Source: Melitaea cinxia (lineage: Eukaryota; Arthropoda; Insecta; Lepidoptera; Nymphalidae). From it: DNA of 64,000 bases. The number at the start of each line of letters is the position of its first letter. Within the stretch, counting starts at the first letter, position 1. The stretch is taken from NCBI RefSeq assembly GCF_905220565.1, contig NC_059406.1, positions 10,178,001-10,242,000 of the forward strand, in the 5' to 3' direction. Below, one piece after another: positions 61,501 through 62,165 of this stretch. The translations under genes were made by a program, and so were the position numbers. The notes under the pieces are model-generated. The model worked only from the letters and a program-made list of their open reading frames with translations, was not told where the DNA came from and did not search any database.

Positions 61501-62165
61501 AAAATCCAATGTCTCTTTAGATTATCATAAAAATATCACCTCTTTATTCCTTTTCTAAGCTGGTGGACGCGAAGTGGTCCAGCGGGTGGACGCAAATTGG
61601 ATTTTATGGACGCAAACTGGGTAAATCGCCTAATTCTGACGTTTGTATTTAAATAAAATAATAACAAGATGTTTCGAACATAACTGAAAATTAATCTTTA
61701 AATAGACTATATAATGAACACAGTAAATAAATTTTTCATAGAAATTAGCGCGGGGTCATTTTTATTTTCTTCTTCAAACTTGCCAACTGCACTAAGTGGA
61801 CGCGAACAGGCGCAATGACCCTATACGAGCGCGGTGAATCTAATCAAATTTACTCTTTAAAACGTTGTAATAACGTATCAAGATAAAGAATTCTTATATT
61901 GGTCAACGTTATTGTGTGAAACTCGTACATAAATAATGAACAACGAGATGCGCTAATTGACGTTAGACACATGTGCTGAGAATGGTAAATATGTAATCGA
62001 CACGGTCGAGTTGTCTCGACGAGTTGCGTGCGCTATTACCGTGGGGTGTTCAGTTCGCACCTGGCAGTCATGCTGGTCGTGGTAGGAGCTGACAAGCTGA
62101 CTGACGTACTCCCAGACCTCGCCGGGAGCGGTCCAGGCGGCGGAGGTGGCGGCGTGCCGCATCAT
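2007..62165 (-). CDS. ash1: ash1: histone-lysine N-methyltransferase (H3K36), whole gene
   Basis: ASH1 is a nuclear Trithorax-group SET-domain enzyme that methylates histone H3 lysine 36 and counters Polycomb silencing. The order seen here is FxLP motif, AWS, SET, post-SET, bromodomain, PHD, BAH, which is unique to ASH1/ASH1L. Nineteen exons between 34790 and 2007 join by GT-AG introns with compatible phases. They total 9126 nt (3042 codons including stop), and a likely first exon at 62061-62165 adds 35 codons. The resulting length of about 3076 residues is close to human ASH1L (about 2970) and longer than fly Ash1 (about 2200). Exons listed separately are: 62061-62165 (tentative), 34599-34790, 34226-34361, 28236-34134, 27962-28155, 25583-25721, 24778-24943, 21829-21985, 21409-21509, 20718-21062, 19821-20157, 19332-19558, 19059-19158, 15052-15200, 13437-13694, 11920-12089, 11528-11630, 9348-9515, 3681-3812, 2007-2159. 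Only the start exon is uncertain. Confidence 0.95.
2189..3394. mobile_element. 1.2 kb non-autonomous TIR element, copy A
   Basis: The left end TATATTCTATTTTTTTTGGA and the reverse complement of the right end (TATATTCCGTTTTTTTGGAA, then GAGTCCTATTTGG) are imperfect inverted repeats about 30 bp long. The whole 1.2 kb is repeated at 10209-11413 with high similarity (for example the ACAAATATGGCGTACTTCC and CAATAGAGTAATATTGTAAG segments). No ORF was recognised, so this is a non-autonomous DNA transposon. It starts only 30 bp upstream of the last ash1 exon. Confidence 0.8.
3681..3812 (-). CDS. ash1: ash1 exon: C-terminal Lys/Pro/Thr linker
   Basis: The exon lies between an ATAATTTAG acceptor and an AAA|GTATGT donor, phase 0 at both ends, 44 codons. 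It encodes PHEVSPEYLKGRAAKSAGP, then TDKAKPSQEVKKKPATTVST and TAAPK. It fills the gap between the BAH-end exon and the last exon and begins like the SPHYVPDNYK stretch of human ASH1L. No fold is expected. Confidence comes from frame, splice sites and coding-like sequence. Confidence 0.82.
4056..8327 (-). mobile_element. ISL2EU-like (PIF/Harbinger-related) DNA transposon, 4.3 kb
   Basis: The ends are 14-bp inverted repeats: AAGGAGAATGCCCA at 4056-4069 against the complement of 8314-8327 (one mismatch). A TA dinucleotide flanks each side (4054-4055 and 8328-8329). Inside, on the minus strand, lies a multi-exon transposase gene with N-terminal Cys modules, a DDE_Tnp_4 core and a C-terminal SWIM-like zinc finger. 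It sits in the ash1 intron between exons 3681-3812 and 9348-9515, in the same orientation. The A/T-rich ends outside the gene contain nothing else recognised. The superfamily call is inference from the domain set and TA duplication. Confidence 0.75.
4745..7624 (-). pseudogene. ISL2EU-like transposase, interrupted
   Basis: Three exons are visible. Exon 7502-7624 starts MDVTRRCINCSMRL and ends at CCG|GTAAG. Exon 6985-7188 contains ICLECFGML and VCFACGISI. The long exon from 6686 to 4745 contains VCTACWLAA, then a THAP-like finger (CIFSGCENVE ... ARVCRYHL), and the DDE core: AIVICDATYVYVQSS, GPYRATVNDATIMS, ILDRGFRDV and WVVEVVNGRLKRDF with the third acidic residue. Near the C end YCCSCLVGNRTVGCCAHVM fits a SWIM-type zinc finger. 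At about 5470-5500 the frame shifts between the QLTTQQ and KWVVEVV segments. By family comparison some ten residues appear to be missing there, so this copy is probably dead. Confidence 0.8.
8640..8960 (+). mobile_element. non-LTR retrotransposon 3' tail
   Basis: The block GATCGCTCTTTAGAGATAAG, ACCGCCTTTTGTACA ... GTTGTACAATAAAGTATAT ends in a TTGTA repeat. A very similar block occurs at 46660-46790 ending in TTATTATT. Shared core sequence and a simple-repeat tail are what a 5'-truncated LINE insertion leaves. The element type is not determinable from the tail alone. The region before it is AT-rich with TATG-type simple sequence. Confidence 0.6.
9348..9515 (-). CDS. ash1: ash1 exon: end of BAH domain (very GC-rich)
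   Basis: This 56-codon exon encodes GRPVGASEAHVYICELRVDR, SARLFTRVSRPKYPLCTKPY and AFDHFPTRLKLTRTYA. It lies between GTGCGCAG and GCG|GTGAGT. PVCTKPYAFDHFP is a signature of ASH1L, and here PLCTKPYAFDHFP. Nearly every codon ends in G or C, in sharp contrast to the AT-ending codons of the exons on either side. Confidence 0.95.
9655..9965. repeat. possible degenerate C-rich dispersed repeat
   Basis: Four similar stretches (CCCTCCCCTCACCTTCGTAG near 9672, CCCCTCCCTTCCCCCTGAG near 9725, TTCCCCCAACCAAGCGTGGT near 9900 and CCTCTCCCTCCCTGATCGG near 9930) recur with TTTTTAAA-like spacers and CACGTAGTA. This looks like a decayed repeat; the family is unknown. Nothing coding is seen. Confidence 0.4.
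10209..11413. mobile_element. 1.2 kb non-autonomous TIR element, copy B
   Basis: This second copy of the element at 2189-3394 is in the same orientation, with matching inverted ends and collinear sequence throughout. It has an expanded AT dinucleotide tract at about 10467-10503 where copy A has a poly-A run. No coding capacity. It lies in the intron between ash1 exons 9348-9515 and 11528-11630. Confidence 0.8.
10467..10503. repeat. (AT)n microsatellite
   Basis: An uninterrupted AT dinucleotide tract of about 18 units lies inside the copy B TIR element. It is absent from copy A, so it expanded after the two copies separated. Confidence 0.9.
11528..11630 (-). CDS. ash1: ash1 exon: BAH domain part 3
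   Basis: The exon encodes FFHNEVMRVPLYEAVPIELV and SQCWVMDLNTYCK, from a TTTTCCAG acceptor to AAG|GTTTGT. NEV-RVPLYE and DL-TYCKG are conserved BAH landmarks of ASH1. It is 103 nt long and in frame with its neighbours. Confidence 0.95.
11920..12089 (-). CDS. ash1: ash1 exon: BAH domain part 2
   Basis: The exon encodes EGEVRKHTYQTIGEVPVSEL, DIFRVERLWKHKDTQERYVY and GHHYLRPHETFHEPTRK. It lies between a CGTGCAG acceptor and an AGAAA|GTGAGT donor. IFRVERLWK followed by GHHYLRPHET is the most conserved core of the ASH1 BAH domain. Confidence 0.95.
12190..13330 (-). pseudogene. RTE-clade LINE remnant (reverse transcriptase end)
   Basis: Minus-strand translation with several frame changes gives decayed RTE reverse transcriptase. 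An EISAALEQLKNGRYPGDDGV-like stretch lies near 12950, NLDKTKVMF near 12735, then QRAMERTMLGVTLKDRI near 12520 and RRVLEW near 12360. The 3' end (12190-12245) is TTGCGGAGACCTATGTTCAG, then CAGTAGACTGCGATAGGCTG. RTE elements are reverse-transcriptase plus AP-endonuclease retrotransposons. Stops, frameshifts and a deletion near 12840 make it dead. It lies in the ash1 intron between 12089 and 13437. Its tail is shared with the SINE family found at six places in this window. Confidence 0.8.
13437..13694 (-). CDS. ash1: ash1 exon: BAH domain part 1
   Basis: The exon runs from VDREIPLDEYTEEGHQFYLS through LQVRQGDTVYVLRDIPIDD into a Lys/Asp-rich insert (KNGDKNESPKTKRMDRKKLK) and ends AAG|GTATGT, phase 0 at both ends, 86 codons. 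RQGDTVYVLRD is the first strand of the BAH domain, a chromatin-interaction fold. The charged insert interrupts the domain and is probably a surface loop. Confidence 0.94.
13695..15051 (-). other. ash1 intron without recognised elements
   Basis: AT-rich intron between the BAH-part-1 and PHD exons. I see no ORF, TIR or tRNA-like sequence. A short A/G-rich stretch at about 14796-14840 (GAAAGAAAGAAAGACGTTTA) may be the complement of a retroelement tail, but that is not certain. Confidence 0.5.
15052..15200 (-). CDS. ash1: ash1 exon: PHD finger
   Basis: The 149-nt exon, about 70% GC, encodes EVILCACGLHVEEGLMVQCG, RCGVWQHARCVRLADAKRQH and HCHFCSPKP. The eight ligands of a C4HC3 PHD zinc finger are all visible: CxC, CxxC, HxxC and CxxC. 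It lies between ATGTTCCAG and CCG|GTACGC, phases 1 and 0. The PHD finger of ASH1 is a presumed histone-tail reader. A GC-rich exon in strongly AT-rich introns stands out. Confidence 0.95.
15201..16215 (-). other. ash1 intron, first part
   Basis: AT-rich sequence with a (TA)n-like stretch near 15340-15365. Short moderately GC-rich pieces near 15280-15330 and 15480-15540 may be old repeats. No gene is recognised. Confidence 0.4.
16222..16520 (-). repeat. AACCGACTT-type lepidopteran dispersed repeat
   Basis: The segment begins TTAACCGACTTTAAAAAAAG followed by GAGGAGGTTACTC. It contains GGAAAGGAGATATCCCTAGT and ATAACTTTTTACTGGGTGTA. The same blocks occur in inverted order at 48035-48630, and parts occur at 25870-26130 and 51985-52370. 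It is non-coding. The class is not clear from sequence alone. Confidence 0.7.
17267..18790 (-). mobile_element. tRNA-derived SINE, split by a TTAA element
   Basis: Read on the minus strand from 18790, a tRNA-like head has an A-box-like TTGGCGCAACGG (18768-18779) and a B-box GGGTTCGATTCCC (near 18715-18728). A body without coding sense follows, with a LINE-like tail near 17267-17332 (AGTAGTGGGATATTACAGGC). The unit is interrupted at 17337-18511 by another element; without it the SINE is about 350 bp. The related head at 52031-52254 confirms the family. Confidence 0.75.
17337..18511. mobile_element. TTAA-flanked TIR element (piggyBac-type MITE)
   Basis: The ends are inverted repeats: GAGCCATTTCACAA at 17337-17350 against TTGTGAAATGGCTC at 18498-18511. 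TTAA lies immediately outside on both sides (17333-17336 and 18512-18515). The host sequence on either side is one SINE, so the empty site would read with a single TTAA. There is no transposase ORF in 1175 bp; open frames inside are AT-rich noise. A TTAA duplication points to the piggyBac group (inference; Kolobok elements also use TTAA). Confidence 0.82.
19059..19158 (-). CDS. ash1: ash1 exon: end of bromodomain / linker to PHD
   Basis: The short exon encodes VYTATKSDFAEYLIKILG and PNEPLPGGFIQKSKA plus one base. It lies between an ATTTAG acceptor and a GCCG|GTAAGA donor. The G joins AG of the next exon to give Gly/Glu in frame. It covers the last bromodomain helix and the linker before the PHD finger. 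Confidence 0.9.
19332..19558 (-). CDS. ash1: ash1 exon: bromodomain core (degenerate)
   Basis: The exon starts DEDDKPVCSPLMKLKLGQ and continues DLSSIKNNIDNGQYETVAQF, DSDMNSFFSSIIREHGKL, THLKK, ending AAG|GTAAAT. The D/S-I-x-x-N-I-x-x-G-x-Y pattern is the ZA-loop/helix A region of a bromodomain. The positions of the usual PDYY and of the acetyl-lysine-binding Asn (YN) are not conserved: EH replaces YN in my manual alignment. The domain may therefore be structural only. Confidence 0.9.
19821..20157 (-). CDS. ash1: ash1 exon: Pro-rich linker and start of bromodomain
   Basis: The exon begins VRRIRERLSLPLPPF after an ACTTCTAG acceptor. A Pro/Ala-rich GC-rich linker follows (PAALPDPPVATNPPTCAPP), then a helical stretch (FLKRLQTLRASKEESVKELT) and LGRVFKALYNSVVAVK, which corresponds to helix Z of the ASH1 bromodomain. 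It ends one base into a Gly/Asp codon at AAAG|GTTTGT, in phase with the next exon. The other open frames here are shadows caused by the GC-rich codons. Confidence 0.92.
20158..20717 (-). other. ash1 intron, nothing recognised
   Basis: AT-rich intron between the post-SET and Pro-rich exons. No ORF, repeat or RNA gene is seen. Confidence 0.5.
20718..21062 (-). CDS. ash1: ash1 exon: post-SET and AT-hook
   Basis: After a GTTTTAG acceptor the exon reads PCKCDSEDCRGVIGGKSQRI, the zinc-binding post-SET CxCx4C motif. A Ser/Asn-rich spacer follows, then the AT-hook-like ARVGRPRKAAKCNKKC. The remainder is a helical segment (KNMTILKYQQHLNKLWQE ... VKERHCFLFRNLEN) that ends AAT|GTGAGT in phase 0. The exon is 115 codons long. 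Confidence 0.94.
21409..21509 (-). CDS. ash1: ash1 exon: SET part 3 and autoinhibitory loop
   Basis: The exon encodes GTFRMALFALRDI, then EEELTYDYNF and SLFNPAVGQ, ending CAG|GTATGT. ELTYDYNF holds the catalytic Tyr motif of SET. The SLFNPAVGQ stretch is the loop between SET and post-SET that blocks the substrate channel in ASH1L. Ser and Gln residues of that loop reported to matter in the human protein appear to be Leu and Gly here if no gap is placed. Confidence 0.95.
21829..21985 (-). CDS. ash1: ash1 exon: SET part 2 (catalytic core)
   Basis: The exon starts ERMATRYARDTHHYCLHLDG after a CGCTAG acceptor and ends TSNG at AATG|GTGAGA. It contains RFVNHSCRPNCEMQKW, the NHS(C) SET motif that contacts S-adenosyl-methionine and forms the pseudoknot. 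All expected core residues are present, so the enzyme is predicted to be active. Confidence 0.96.
22698..23277 (-). mobile_element. non-autonomous Helitron
   Basis: On the minus strand it starts A|TCTATACTAATATTATAAAG and ends GACGGGTCGGCTAG|T, i.e. TC...CTAG between host A and T as Helitrons do. Inside are two duplicated blocks: AACCAAATAACATACTTTAA (22744) repeated near 22837, and AGCGATAGATGGCGCTAGTT (22987) repeated at about 23052. There is no coding capacity. It lies 64 bp from the next Helitron and shares its 5' end. Confidence 0.8.
22979..23090. repeat. tandem duplication of about 60 bp inside Helitron
   Basis: TTCTAATAGCGATAGATGGC followed by GCTAGTTTATTTACCATTTT occurs twice, about 64 bp apart, separated by T-rich sequence. 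Confidence 0.85.
23342..24415 (-). mobile_element. Helitron with Rep/helicase gene fragment
   Basis: The minus-strand 5' end is A|TCTATACTAATATTATAAAG (24415). The 3' end is CGCGGACGAAGTCGCGGGCC then ACGGCTAG|T (23342), with a GC-rich hairpin just before CTAG. At 23548-23959 it carries a piece of a Helitron protein. It is 1074 bp long, against several kb for an autonomous element, so it is an internally deleted copy. Confidence 0.85.
23548..23959 (-). pseudogene. Helitron helicase-like N-terminal fragment
   Basis: Two overlapping frames are parts of one ancestral protein. A basic start (MPKRSRSHLPRNSLQARAIK) is in one frame. In the other are KICSQCSAKKWADEPNGLCC, ASGKVSLPNIQEPP and SRHFLNNIRRYNSLFQMTSF. 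The CxxC-x-K/KW-x-CC-GGKV and HFLNNIRxYNSxFQMTSFGA patterns are typical of the region before the Rep domain of insect Helitron proteins (recognised from family knowledge). A frameshift near 23790 and loss of the Rep and helicase domains make it non-functional. Confidence 0.75.
24778..24943 (-). CDS. ash1: ash1 exon: end of AWS and SET part 1
   Basis: The exon begins at a TATTTCAG acceptor and encodes DKCKNQRIQRHEW, then KGWGVRTKHMIKSGDFILEY and VGEVVSDKEFK, ending AAG|GTAAGA in phase 0. GWGVRT with the following ILEYVGEVV is the first SET motif; it helps form the S-adenosyl-methionine pocket. NQRIQRHEW is almost identical to the same region of ASH1L as I recall it. Confidence 0.95.
25103..25437 (-). 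mobile_element. short SINE-like retroelement, copy 1
   Basis: Read on the minus strand the unit starts GCTGTGTGGTTACGGCAGTA, has CCCGTGGGTGTCGTAAGAGG, and ends TCCAGTAGTGGACTGCGATA next to a GATGATGATG tract. Copies of the same unit are at 26944-27297, 38865-39120, 39543-39850, 49953-50242 and 60946-61259. It has no ORF of its own; open frames across it are incidental. It lies in the ash1 intron just beside the AWS exon. Confidence 0.8.
25583..25721 (-). CDS. ash1: ash1 exon: AWS domain
   Basis: The acceptor TTTACCAG precedes VYYDVKPSTEECESVACNC, and the exon ends LCPCG at GCGG|GTGATT. The Cys-rich pattern (ECESVACNC, GCNEDC, ECSPQLCPC) is the zinc-coordinating AWS (associated with SET) module that packs on the catalytic SET fold. 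It continues for a few residues into the next exon. The exon is GC-richer than the surrounding introns. Confidence 0.95.
25870..26130 (+). repeat. AACCGACTT-type dispersed repeat, fragment
   Basis: TTGTCAAAATCGGTACACAC, then ATAGCTCGAAAAGTACGGGT, CACGCACCACCTTTCGATTA and GAACCTCGTCCTTTTTGAAA match the corresponding parts of the copy at 48035-48630 in the same order. It is decayed and non-coding. Confidence 0.65.
26780..27724 (+). pseudogene. Tc1/mariner-like transposase pseudogene
   Basis: The frame starts MPKRTKEDSFNQLVVRFREY and soon meets a TGA. It continues SVNHIVHRVAQALEIRRNTV up to the SINE insertion. After the SINE it resumes with in-frame stops: KNIMDWNNVVFLD*TWLNAN, then HTVGKVWTYDT and VPEGKGGRLIICYVSCVNEF, ending at a stop at 27722. 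The FLD-TWLN and GKGGRLI stretches match insect IS630-type DDE_3 transposases. Nothing after the second acidic region remains. Confidence 0.75.
26944..27297 (-). mobile_element. SINE-like retroelement, copy 2, nested in mariner pseudogene
   Basis: The 354-bp insertion is flanked by the perfect 12-bp duplication AGTGTCAAAAAT (26932-26943 and 27298-27309). The body matches copy 1. The 3' end (plus-strand left side) has an ATTACAGC simple repeat instead of the GAT tract. The duplication shows target-primed retrotransposition into an already existing mariner element. Confidence 0.9.
27962..28155 (-). CDS. ash1: ash1 exon: MRG15-binding FxLP region
   Basis: This exon was recovered by looking for the residues missing between the giant exon and AWS. 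After a TTTCAG acceptor it encodes DPKPDGKGKN, then LLAPPPYCERW, RYFTLPYDIWWEQ, VPSWNYKKIRT, ending at ACAA|GTTAGT. Phases match both neighbours: GA+T gives Asp, A+AC gives Asn. FTLP fits the FxLP motif by which ASH1 binds the chromodomain protein MRG15, which relieves autoinhibition (known for the human and fly proteins). The flanking aromatic residues (YCERW, YDIWW, SWNYKKIR) are the conserved context of that motif. Confidence 0.93.
28236..34134 (-). CDS. ash1: ash1 giant exon: disordered region with AT-hook and SGYKSD repeats
   Basis: One 5899-nt open exon encodes about 1966 residues. It starts at the TTTTACAG acceptor before GDGSSSEMELT; the upstream in-frame MSFFT is intronic. It ends at GA|GTAAGT after FSDYYKE. 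The composition is rich in Ser, Lys, Asn and Thr with long charged disordered stretches. Visible motifs are an AT-hook (RKRGRPRKVRK, about 33421-33455), a weaker KKVGRKPQ (near 32930), six SGYKSD/SGYKTD repeats followed by a basic patch (32430-32611), an SR-like block HRHRSKRRHRSRSVSR (near 31580), and a C-terminal RKKFLVAGLFSDYYKE that is conserved just before the catalytic region in ASH1 proteins. Long N-terminal exons are usual for this family. Codons are AT-rich, unlike several GC-rich exons downstream. Confidence 0.95.
34226..34361 (-). CDS. ash1: ash1 exon: N-terminal acidic segment
   Basis: The exon begins VIDDADLAELFPEQ after a GCACAG acceptor and ends ...SIADN plus one base at an AATG|GTAAGT donor. 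The extra G joins GA of the next exon to make Gly, so the phase is right. The VIDDADLAELF stretch is a short acidic amphipathic segment; this is only a visual impression and I know no named motif for it. The rest is Ser/Ala/Gln-rich and probably disordered. Confidence 0.88.
34599..34790 (-). CDS. ash1: ash1 exon: poly-serine region
   Basis: The 64-codon exon lies between a TTTACAG acceptor and a CAG|GTAATG donor, phase 0 at both ends. It encodes an Ala/Ser-rich start, then a run of nearly twenty serines (mostly TCG/TCA/TCT codons with two interrupting Thr) followed by DSD and a stretch ending DDSSAALAAACPLQ. This is a disordered, low-complexity N-terminal region with no fold. It is GC-richer than the next exons. 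The Ser run is encoded by a degenerate TCN repeat and is likely to vary in length between individuals. Confidence 0.85.
34791..34944 (-). other. start of 27 kb ash1 intron
   Basis: Intron sequence just upstream of the poly-Ser exon. AT-rich, nothing recognised. Confidence 0.4.
34950..35340 (-). repeat. Helitron-like / dispersed repeat remnant
   Basis: The left side GACCCGCCCCGGCTTCGCAC resembles the 3' terminus of the Helitron copy at 39935-40137 (CCGCTCCGGCTTCGCACGG). The right part contains the ACATACAGACAAACAGACAA simple stretch common in insect repeats. Exact ends are not found. Confidence 0.45.
35341..38630. other. 27 kb intron: long stretch without gene or repeat
   Basis: No ORF, TIR or tRNA-like structure was recognised over about 3.3 kb. 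A less AT-rich island at about 36730-36860 (GGCGGAAGGGCAAGCAGCCC ... GTGTGGCCGGCGGTCTTATC) stands out and is not explained. Confidence 0.45.
38634..38862. repeat. GC-rich segment, probable old repeat
   Basis: The segment TATCGCAGTGGAACCCATTT ... GCCTTCAGCCGCTTTAATTT ... CTCCAGCGACAGGCATTATT is far less AT-rich than its surroundings. It carries a 75-codon frame with no known domain. It follows a poly-T run and abuts a SINE. I think it is part of a retroelement, but the family is unknown. Confidence 0.4.
38865..39014 (+). mobile_element. SINE-like retroelement, copy 3 (internally deleted)
   Basis: The start GCTGTGTGGTTACGGCACTA and the end GGCGGACTGCGATAGGCTGA match the family. Two internal blocks (after GGGATAACAC and after GCAGCAGCGTC) are missing compared with the copies at 39543 and 60946. 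The 3' end runs directly into a long GAT tract. Confidence 0.8.
39015..39120 (+). repeat. (GAT/GGT)n microsatellite, SINE tail
   Basis: About 22 GAT triplets are followed by GGT and GATGGT variants. Read on the minus strand this gives a poly-His frame, which is not a gene. Such GAT tracts mark the 3' end of this SINE family (short ones at 25103). Confidence 0.92.
39543..39850 (-). mobile_element. SINE-like retroelement, copy 4
   Basis: The insertion is bounded by the perfect 12-bp duplication AGTTTTCGAGAT (39531-39542 and 39851-39862). The sequence matches the other copies, but the 5' end is truncated at GGCTAAATTCTTA, lacking the GTGTGGTTACGGC start. 5' truncation plus target duplication is typical of reverse-transcribed insertions. 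Confidence 0.9.
39935..40137 (-). mobile_element. small non-autonomous Helitron (second family)
   Basis: On the minus strand it begins A|TCACTGCATAGTATAAAAC and ends GCCGGAGCGGGTTGCTAG|T. TC start and CTAG end between A and T are Helitron hallmarks. It is 203 bp and non-coding. A related fragment is at 41445-41619. Confidence 0.75.
40211..40990. mobile_element. hAT-type MITE with 8-bp target duplications
   Basis: The inverted ends TAGACATGTCGATT (40211-40224) and AATCGACATGCCTA (40977-40990) differ at one base. The 8-bp CTATAGAG flanks both sides exactly (40203-40210 and 40991-40998). Both features fit the hAT superfamily. The interior near both ends is dense in ATCGAT/AATCGATT motifs. No transposase ORF is seen. 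A tRNA-like segment is nested at about 40665-40740. Confidence 0.88.
40665..40740 (+). repeat. tRNA-like segment (SINE head), not a tRNA gene
   Basis: AGTTTAGTGGTCGCAAGC resembles an A-box and CCTGGGTTCGATCCCCAACT contains a perfect B-box GGTTCGATCC. The arms do not close into a full cloverleaf by eye. The segment sits inside the MITE, so a tRNA-derived SINE or its remnant is more likely than a gene. Confidence 0.5.
41445..41619 (-). mobile_element. Helitron fragment (second family)
   Basis: The minus-strand 5' end is A|TCACTACATAGTATAAAAC. The following sequence (CGCTTTCTCTGTCCC ... TGCGGTTTT) matches the Helitron at 39935-40137. A CTAG end is not visible, so this copy is 3'-truncated or its end is decayed. 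Confidence 0.65.
41620..46490. other. 27 kb intron: unannotated stretch
   Basis: I find no convincing gene. Frames of 60-125 codons on both strands (for example 45541-45918) lack recognisable domains and splice context. Less AT-rich islands at 41815-41950 and 42200-42400 are unexplained. They could be regulatory DNA or old repeats. Confidence 0.4.
46498..46538. repeat. (TA)n microsatellite
   Basis: About 20 TA units preceded by TATGTGTGTA. Confidence 0.92.
46660..46790 (+). mobile_element. non-LTR retrotransposon 3' tail
   Basis: AAATCGCTCTTAGCGATAAG, ACCGCCTTTGTACATC, then GTGTACAATAAAGAGTATT and a TTATTATTATT tail match the tail at 8640-8960. The upstream part (from about 46600) may belong to the same insertion. 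No coding sequence remains. Confidence 0.65.
46800..48030. other. 27 kb intron: nothing recognised
   Basis: AT-rich sequence without repeats or ORFs that I can support. Confidence 0.4.
48035..48630 (+). repeat. AACCGACTT-type dispersed repeat, longest copy
   Basis: It starts ACGAAAAAAAAACAGACTTC and ends CTCCTCCTTTTTTGGAAGTC then GGTTAAAA. The ends are imperfect inverted repeats of TTTTAACCGACTTCCAAAAA. The inside holds two related blocks: ATCAAAGATTACTCAAAAAG ... GGTACACCCAGTAAAAAGTT, and ATAGCTCGAAAAGTAGTTGT ... GTCCACCCGGTCAGAAGTTA. No ORF is seen. The same blocks appear in the copies at 16222, 25870 and 51985. Confidence 0.7.
48640..49945. other. 27 kb intron: nothing recognised
   Basis: There is no gene. 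Two less AT-rich islands are at 49140-49230 and 49490-49640 (CACCAGCGGCGGCGCCGTGA). Their nature is unknown. Confidence 0.4.
49953..50242 (+). mobile_element. SINE-like retroelement, copy 5
   Basis: The segment CCTCTTCCCGTAGGTGTCGT through TGGACTGCGATAGGCTGATG is collinear with the other copies. The 5' start (GTGTGGTTACGGC) is missing, so this copy is 5'-truncated. I found no clear target duplication. Confidence 0.8.
50250..51980. other. 27 kb intron: nothing recognised
   Basis: AT-rich stretch. A moderately GC-rich island at about 50995-51090 (CCGGGTTCCCGCGAGGTTCA) and another at 51420-51510 are unexplained. The short ORFs there lack domains. Confidence 0.4.
51985..52370 (+). repeat. AACCGACTT-type repeat split by a tRNA-SINE
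   Basis: The left part CGAAAAAAAAACCGACTTCA and right part TCCTTTTTGGTAGTCGATTA are the ends of the repeat. A tRNA-derived SINE at 52031-52254 separates them. Inside the right part ATCAAAGATTATTCAAGAG matches the 48 kb copy. Confidence 0.7.
52031..52254 (+). mobile_element. tRNA-derived SINE (intact-looking)
   Basis: It has an A-box-like TTAGCGCAGCGG, then a B-box in CGCGGGTTCGATCCCCGTTC, a body (TTGTATTGGCCATATAGATG, GGTCTGGGCGTTTGTGCTTG), and a TTTA repeat tail (about 52230-52254). ACAAATAC before and ACAAGTAATAC after are a probable imperfect target duplication. The head and the GGTCTGGGCGTTTGTGC body match the SINE at 18790-17267. Confidence 0.82.
52371..55595. other. 27 kb intron: nothing recognised
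   Basis: About 3.2 kb without repeats or supported genes. Open frames on both strands at 54295-54561 overlap completely and have no domain. Less AT-rich islands at 52590-52690, 53620-53790 and 55320-55520 are unexplained. Confidence 0.4.
55598..55800 (-). repeat. dispersed-repeat fragment with ACTAGCTG end
   Basis: It starts ACTAGCTGACCCCGGAAACG and contains CGATATGCACACAAAATTTC and CGGTCAAGCCGTTTCGGAGG, phrases I know from common lepidopteran repeats. The CTAG end suggests a Helitron 3' terminus on the minus strand, but the 5' end was not found. Confidence 0.45.
55801..57970. other. 27 kb intron: nothing recognised
   Basis: AT-rich sequence. No supported features. Confidence 0.4.
57979..58156 (-). 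mobile_element. small degenerate Helitron
   Basis: The minus-strand start A|TCTATACTAATGCTATTT and end GGGTCACAGCTAG|T give a 178-bp unit with the same 5' terminus as the elements at 22698-24415. Confidence 0.65.
58185..58735 (+). pseudogene. RTE-like LINE, C-terminal end only
   Basis: One frame (58193-58447) gives KGKIYKTIIRPVVMYGSECW and VHAAEMRILRWMCGVTRKDR. After a shift near 58450 a second frame (58476-58706) gives RSNRLAWYGHVMRRDERYVG, GRRAIGRPKKRWMDCVSEDM and a stop. This is the conserved region after the reverse transcriptase of RTE/BovB-type LINEs. The 3' end is GATAAGGGCAGGAAGATGAT. The copy is 5'-truncated and frameshifted. It is a different subfamily from the remnant at 12190-13330. 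Confidence 0.82.
59630..59875 (+). pseudogene. psq/HTH-like N-terminal fragment of a transposase
   Basis: The 81-residue frame starts MSSLQIRKKKEKRTYTKEDL and continues REDLHEIQEKKKSVRQA. This fits the start of the psq-type helix-turn-helix domain of pogo/Tigger transposases (YTKEDLxxAlxxIxxGxxSvrqA). After SVRQA the expected second helix (AAxxYGVPxSTL) is absent, and the frame runs into unrelated sequence and a stop. It is probably one exon or a truncated gene. A small host gene cannot be fully excluded. Confidence 0.5.
59920..60600 (+). pseudogene. Jockey/CR1-type LINE, 3' fragment
   Basis: Translation gives LYDALIRSQLEYNAVVWSPH, then LILERVQNKFTRFLYHRLYG, YPLMYPTLFVLGMVGYNKLE and, after a frame change near 60200, LSVPDRYHLQRRQRPSLFAV and PHGRTEQVRNGPLARSVRTL. 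This is the region after the reverse transcriptase of Jockey/CR1 LINEs. The 3' UTR ends in an AATAAATAAATAAATA tail (60575-60600). It is 5'-truncated and inserted in the pogo-like element. Confidence 0.8.
60601..60823 (+). mobile_element. Helitron 3'-end fragment
   Basis: The right end CCACGCGGATGAAGTCATGA then GCACAGCTAG|T matches the Helitron 3' terminus (compare the complement of 23342-23375). The left part, TTGTCTGTCTGTTTGCTCCG, is shared with such elements. The 5' TC end was not found. Confidence 0.55.
60946..61259 (+). mobile_element. SINE-like retroelement, copy 6
   Basis: It is flanked by the perfect 12-bp duplication AGGCTGATCTTT (60934-60945 and 61260-61271). It begins near GCTGTGTGTTGTTACGGCAT and ends TCGACTGCGAAAGGCTGCAG. 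This is the most complete plus-strand copy, but a block after GAGGCGATTAAG is missing. Confidence 0.9.
61826..62060 (-). other. intron just after the putative first exon
   Basis: Sequence between the pogo-like element and the first-exon donor at 62060. Nothing else is recognised. Confidence 0.4.
62061..62165 (-). CDS. ash1: probable ash1 first coding exon
   Basis: On the minus strand two consecutive ATG codons (62165 and 62162) open a GC-rich 35-codon frame starting MMRHAATSAAWTAPGEVWEY. It ends exactly at a CAG|GTGCGA splice donor. The phase is 0, as the acceptor of the next exon at 34790 requires. An in-frame TAA just upstream (62193-62195) supports a real start rather than an internal exon, although a GTGCAG acceptor lies between them. 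I recognise no domain. The assignment rests on phase, base composition and position between a CpG-rich block and the rest of the gene. It could instead be an exon of an unrelated gene. Confidence 0.45.

Larger units (their letters stand above)
59017..61823 (+). mobile_element. pogo/Tigger-like TIR element with nested insertions
   Basis: The 28-bp ends are perfect inverted repeats starting TAGGGTCATTGCGCCTGT (59017-59044 and 61796-61823). TA flanks both sides (59015-59016, 61824-61825). Repeats of the motif GTGGACGCRAA lie near both ends (59036-59070, 59418-59530, 61560-61620, 61796-61806) in both orientations and may be transposase binding sites. A short ORF resembling a psq helix-turn-helix (59630-59875) is all that remains of a transposase. 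A LINE, a Helitron piece and a SINE have inserted inside. The superfamily is inferred from TA and the psq-like ORF. Confidence 0.78.
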